Source: Candidatus Heimdallarchaeota archaeon
GTDB lineage: Archaea; Asgardarchaeota; Heimdallarchaeia; JABLTI01
DNA: 44,765 nucleotides
Assembly (NCBI GenBank): GCA_019058165.1
Contig: JAHLVZ010000012.1
Span: forward strand, 1 to 44,765
Direction of reading: 5' to 3'
The notes under the pieces are model-generated. The model ran no database searches. It saw only the letters and a list, made by a program, of their open reading frames with translations, and was not told the DNA's origin. The stretch's first letter is position 1. Each line of letters begins with the position of its first letter. The translations under genes and the position numbers were made by a program. Positions 42,434 to 44,765 of this stretch are shown here, one piece after another.

Positions 42434-43150
42434 TTGAGAACCATCGCATTGTATTGGGGCTATTTAATCGGAGAAGAGCACCTTACTGAAGAGCAGTTTG
42501 CTAGAATAGATTTTGGAAATCCGTCAATTGATACTGAATTTGTTACCTTTGATCCTTTGGCAAGTAGCTTCTTTCAAGGGAAATATTATACTCTAAATGA
42601 AAAGAAATTTGCTTTCCCTCATAGAACACTTCCATCAATGCGATCCGAGACGATGATCGTATATGATGATACTTCGATAAAAATTATTAATCCACCAGTT
42701 GATTTAGAAACGCCAGTTGGAATATTCCTTTGTTTTTTCACAGGCAGAAAAACACATATAAAAAGAGCCATAAATTTTCTTGGTAAACGAATTAATCTGC
42801 GTTTTTCACCTTGCGATTTTGATTTACTGAATTTCTATCTTAGACTATCAAAAACAAGACTAAAGATTACACCTCAATCACTAACACTCAGTGATCTGGC
42901 CATTGATGAGAATTTATCAGGAAATCTTGAAGTTCTTATTAGCGACAATAAAATCTATCTTGAAAATTTGAAAATGTATAAACCAAAGAATCACAAAATA
43001 AACCTTACTTTAAGAGAAGTGAATTTTCAATTCGATGTTGAAATTTCTGCAAATGGGGTCATAACTTTTGAACAAGATATTATTAACTTGAATCTTTTAG
43101 AAACAATATACGATATAGCATCACGTAGTGTTTATACTAGTACAGTTTAA
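42434..43150 (+). CDS. Protein of unknown function
   Basis: 238 residues. The N-terminus reads RTIALYWGYLIGEEHLTEEQ; later come FPHRTLPSMRSETMIVYDDT, FLCFFTGRKTHIKRAINFLG and KRINLRFSPCDFDLLNFYLR. The pattern is mixed alpha/beta, soluble, with no motif I can name. Codon use matches its neighbours, so it is probably a real gene. Start TTG 42434 (no ATG in the first 60 codons). Convergent with fwdC, 34 nt away. Confidence 0.6.
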   Translation: MRTIALYWGYLIGEEHLTEEQFARIDFGNPSIDTEFVTFDPLASSFFQGKYYTLNEKKFAFPHRTLPSMRSETMIVYDDTSIKIINPPVDLETPVGIFLCFFTGRKTHIKRAINFLGKRINLRFSPCDFDLLNFYLRLSKTRLKITPQSLTLSDLAIDENLSGNLEVLISDNKIYLENLKMYKPKNHKINLTLREVNFQFDVEISANGVITFEQDIINLNLLETIYDIASRSVYTSTV

Positions 43151-43184
43151 ATAAAGAGATTCTAACATGTTAAAAACGAAAAAA

Positions 43185-44009
43185 TCAAAGTAAATGAATA
43201 TTCTTGCTTTCTAAGAGAAACATCGATCCTTGTTTTCTTTCAGCAAAATCTCCTTTAAATTCAAGATAACTACCAGCAATTGTACCGTAATTCTCAATTT
43301 CTATGTCTTTTTTCTTATCTACAAATTCAAATGATGGTAGATTCTTTTTGAGTTTACCTTTTATTACAATGATCCCACCAGTCATTTCAGCTCCAGCTCG
43401 TCCCTCTACATCACCATCTACCACAATTAAACCATTGTGCATATGTATGCCAAGGAACAAATTGACAGTTCCACCTATTTCGATAACTCCCTTCCTCATC
43501 CAGACACCACATTCATTACCAATATTCCCTTCCACTCTTATTTTCCCGTTTGACATCCCTCGCCAATCACCCCTCACAGAACCACCAAGATAGTGACCAG
43601 CATTTCCCAAAATATGCATTTCTCCACCTTTCATATTTGCTCCAGCAAAATCATCAGCATCTTCTTGTACAATAATTTTGCCACCAGCCATTTGTGTTCC
43701 TAAATGCATGCCAACTGAACCCTTAATATCAATTAATCCTTCAGACATTTTTTGTCCGATTCGTTTAAACCTTGATAAATCACCTTTCAGAATTATCTTG
43801 AGGTCTTTGATTTCTCCACCTTTTACATGATCCCCAGAAATGGTAAAAACTTGACTAATTGTTAATTCTTTATTCCCTCGCCAAACAGATAAATGACCAA
43901 TTTCCGTCAAATCTTTTTCAAAGAAATTATCCGGAGAAATTATTTCAGCTTCGATTGGAATGTTCGATTTTGTTGCAGATTTTTTCAAGGTCAGATTTAT
44001 AGTCGTCAT
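43185..44009 (-). CDS. fwdC: Formylmethanofuran dehydrogenase subunit C
   Basis: Structural subunit of the complex that reduces CO2 to formylmethanofuran, or runs in reverse, in C1 metabolism. About 274 residues. It shows the right-handed beta-helix of glutamate-synthase alpha C-terminal type: repeated GG.I.V.G..G...G..M.GG units such as GLIDIKGSVGMHLGTQMAGG, GEMHILGNAGHYLGGSVRGD and GLIVVDGDVEGRAGAEMTGG. The ATG at 44009 (GGTGG upstream) is preferred over 44027, which lies 2 nt from the fwdA stop. It directly follows fwdA on the same strand. Confidence 0.93.
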   Translation of the reverse strand: MTTINLTLKKSATKSNIPIEAEIISPDNFFEKDLTEIGHLSVWRGNKELTISQVFTISGDHVKGGEIKDLKIILKGDLSRFKRIGQKMSEGLIDIKGSVGMHLGTQMAGGKIIVQEDADDFAGANMKGGEMHILGNAGHYLGGSVRGDWRGMSNGKIRVEGNIGNECGVWMRKGVIEIGGTVNLFLGIHMHNGLIVVDGDVEGRAGAEMTGGIIVIKGKLKKNLPSFEFVDKKKDIEIENYGTIAGSYLEFKGDFAERKQGSMFLLESKNIHLL

Positions 44010-44028
44010 TATTCCACCAACCAGCACA

Positions 44029-44765
44029 TTATCTTACATTAGTGACTATCAATTCTTCTCGAGGAAAATAGTCCTTCTGAATAGCATAGTTATTTAGAGT
44101 GACAGTATAGAATTGTCGAAAACGTTCTTCTATGGCATCTTGTATCATTGCTGTCCAAGACTCAGGAACTTCAGCTTTTACTCGATAAGTTCTTCCTTGC
44201 GGACTAGCTACAATTTTTCCTCCTTTGTAAACAATCACACCATCTTTTATGGTATATTTTGCTTTTGAAAATCCTTTCTCAATGGCTTTATACTCTGTAC
44301 TTAAATTATCAAGTGGTGCTTTAAATTCGTAGATAGCAACATCTGCATCCGCACCAACTCCTAAATGACCTTTATCTGTTAATCCTAGAATATTCGCTGC
44401 GCTTGTTCTACTAACCTGAGCAATATCATAGAGACTTAGCTCCCTTGTTATGTCTTTGAGGGAACTTCTTTCGGTCGCAGCTTTATGTGATCTACTAAGT
44501 AAATCTTGTCGTGCTTTTTGACTCATAAGCCAGCTAAAAATCATAGGATAGAAAGTGAAGGGACCACCATTTGGATGATCAGTAGAGATATTGACTTTTG
44601 TTAAATCATTTAATGATAACAGCATTTCCAAGCCAATTGCCCATTGAGTGGCATTTACGGAATTCCTTCTCCTAAAGATGTATGGAACAACACCTGCGCA
44701 GGTTTCCAATTCAACTTGGGCATTCATCCATTTTGATCCTGACCTAGGTGACCAAGCAAGGTTTT
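44029..44765 (-). CDS. fwdA: Formylmethanofuran dehydrogenase subunit A, C-terminal part
   Basis: The frame is open through the window's right edge, so only the last ~245 of about 570 residues are seen. FwdA is a dinuclear-metal amidohydrolase that forms or cleaves formylmethanofuran. Visible family blocks: NLAWSPRSGSKWMNAQVELE, TCAGVVPYIFRRRNSVNATQ, the active-site region NISTDHPNGGPFTFYPMIFS and SAANILGLTDKGHLGVGADA, with DVAIYEFKA near the end. An internal ATG at 44725-44727 is not the real start. The gene continues into fwdC with a 19-nt gap, and further fwd genes are expected just beyond the window. Confidence 0.94.
   Translation of the reverse strand, partial: NLAWSPRSGSKWMNAQVELETCAGVVPYIFRRRNSVNATQWAIGLEMLLSLNDLTKVNISTDHPNGGPFTFYPMIFSWLMSQKARQDLLSRSHKAATERSSLKDITRELSLYDIAQVSRTSAANILGLTDKGHLGVGADADVAIYEFKAPLDNLSTEYKAIEKGFSKAKYTIKDGVIVYKGGKIVASPQGRTYRVKAEVPESWTAMIQDAIEERFRQFYTVTLNNYAIQKDYFPREELIVTNVR

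Overview
The window looks like chromosomal DNA of an AT-rich archaeon, most likely a member of the Asgard group. The archaeal core genes are Hef helicase/nuclease, an Alba chromatin protein, Pth2, TruD, a NusA-like KH protein, a geranylgeranyl-reductase-type flavoprotein, FwdA/FwdC and pilins with archaeal class III signal peptides. The Asgard signal comes from a gelsolin-domain protein with a proline-rich linker, two Roadblock/LC7 proteins close to it, a PAC4-like proteasome-chaperone candidate and a Trm9/ALKBH8-like methyltransferase. Many starts are TTG or GTG, and several genes have GGTG(G)-type ribosome binding sites.

Layout. 1-9.3 kb: glutamate dehydrogenase, a Cys-rich protein of unknown function, a graveyard of gene fragments, then a three-gene NADH-oxidising iron-sulfur flavoprotein module (NuoE-, NuoF- and NuoG/GltD-like). 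The module is flanked by a decayed copy of the 3' end of the left-hand neighbour (gdhA) and a decayed copy of the 5' end of the right-hand neighbour (bshC). 9.3-12.7 kb: a complete bshC-bshB-bshA set for bacillithiol synthesis, normally a bacterial thiol pathway. 12.7-20.3 kb: a glycoprotein-like membrane protein, Roadblock protein, histidine phosphatase, uppS and NYN-domain pair, PAC4-like protein, gelsolin/polyproline protein, second Roadblock protein, HD phosphohydrolase and a zinc-ribbon UPF0148 protein. 20.3-30.2 kb: Hef, two small membrane proteins, DUF2797, DHH phosphoesterase, DUF362, two tandem pilin-like surface proteins and the methyltransferase. A GC-rich candidate structured RNA lies at about 30.33-30.42 kb. 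30.5-35.3 kb: a DapB/Ord-like dehydrogenase, GGR-like flavoprotein, Pth2-TruD pair and NusA-like protein. 35.5-41 kb is an accessory patch: a TPR protein, a truncated metallophosphoesterase, an orphan fragment, a GC-rich structured element, a LAGLIDADG endonuclease with an XRE domain, and a solitary TnpB with right-end hairpins. 41-44.8 kb: Alba with a histone-H1-like tail, a membrane protein, an unknown protein, and fwdC-fwdA (fwdA cut by the window edge).

How the genes fit together. The Nuo-like module and the GDH suggest NAD(P)H and amino-acid redox metabolism, and FwdA/C points to a C1 branch (formylmethanofuran, Wood-Ljungdahl type). The Bsh operon would supply a low-molecular-weight thiol. 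The Roadblock/gelsolin neighbourhood points to small-GTPase and actin-type cytoskeletal functions. No rRNA, tRNA or CRISPR array was recognised. All functional calls rest on reading motifs by eye; no database search was possible.
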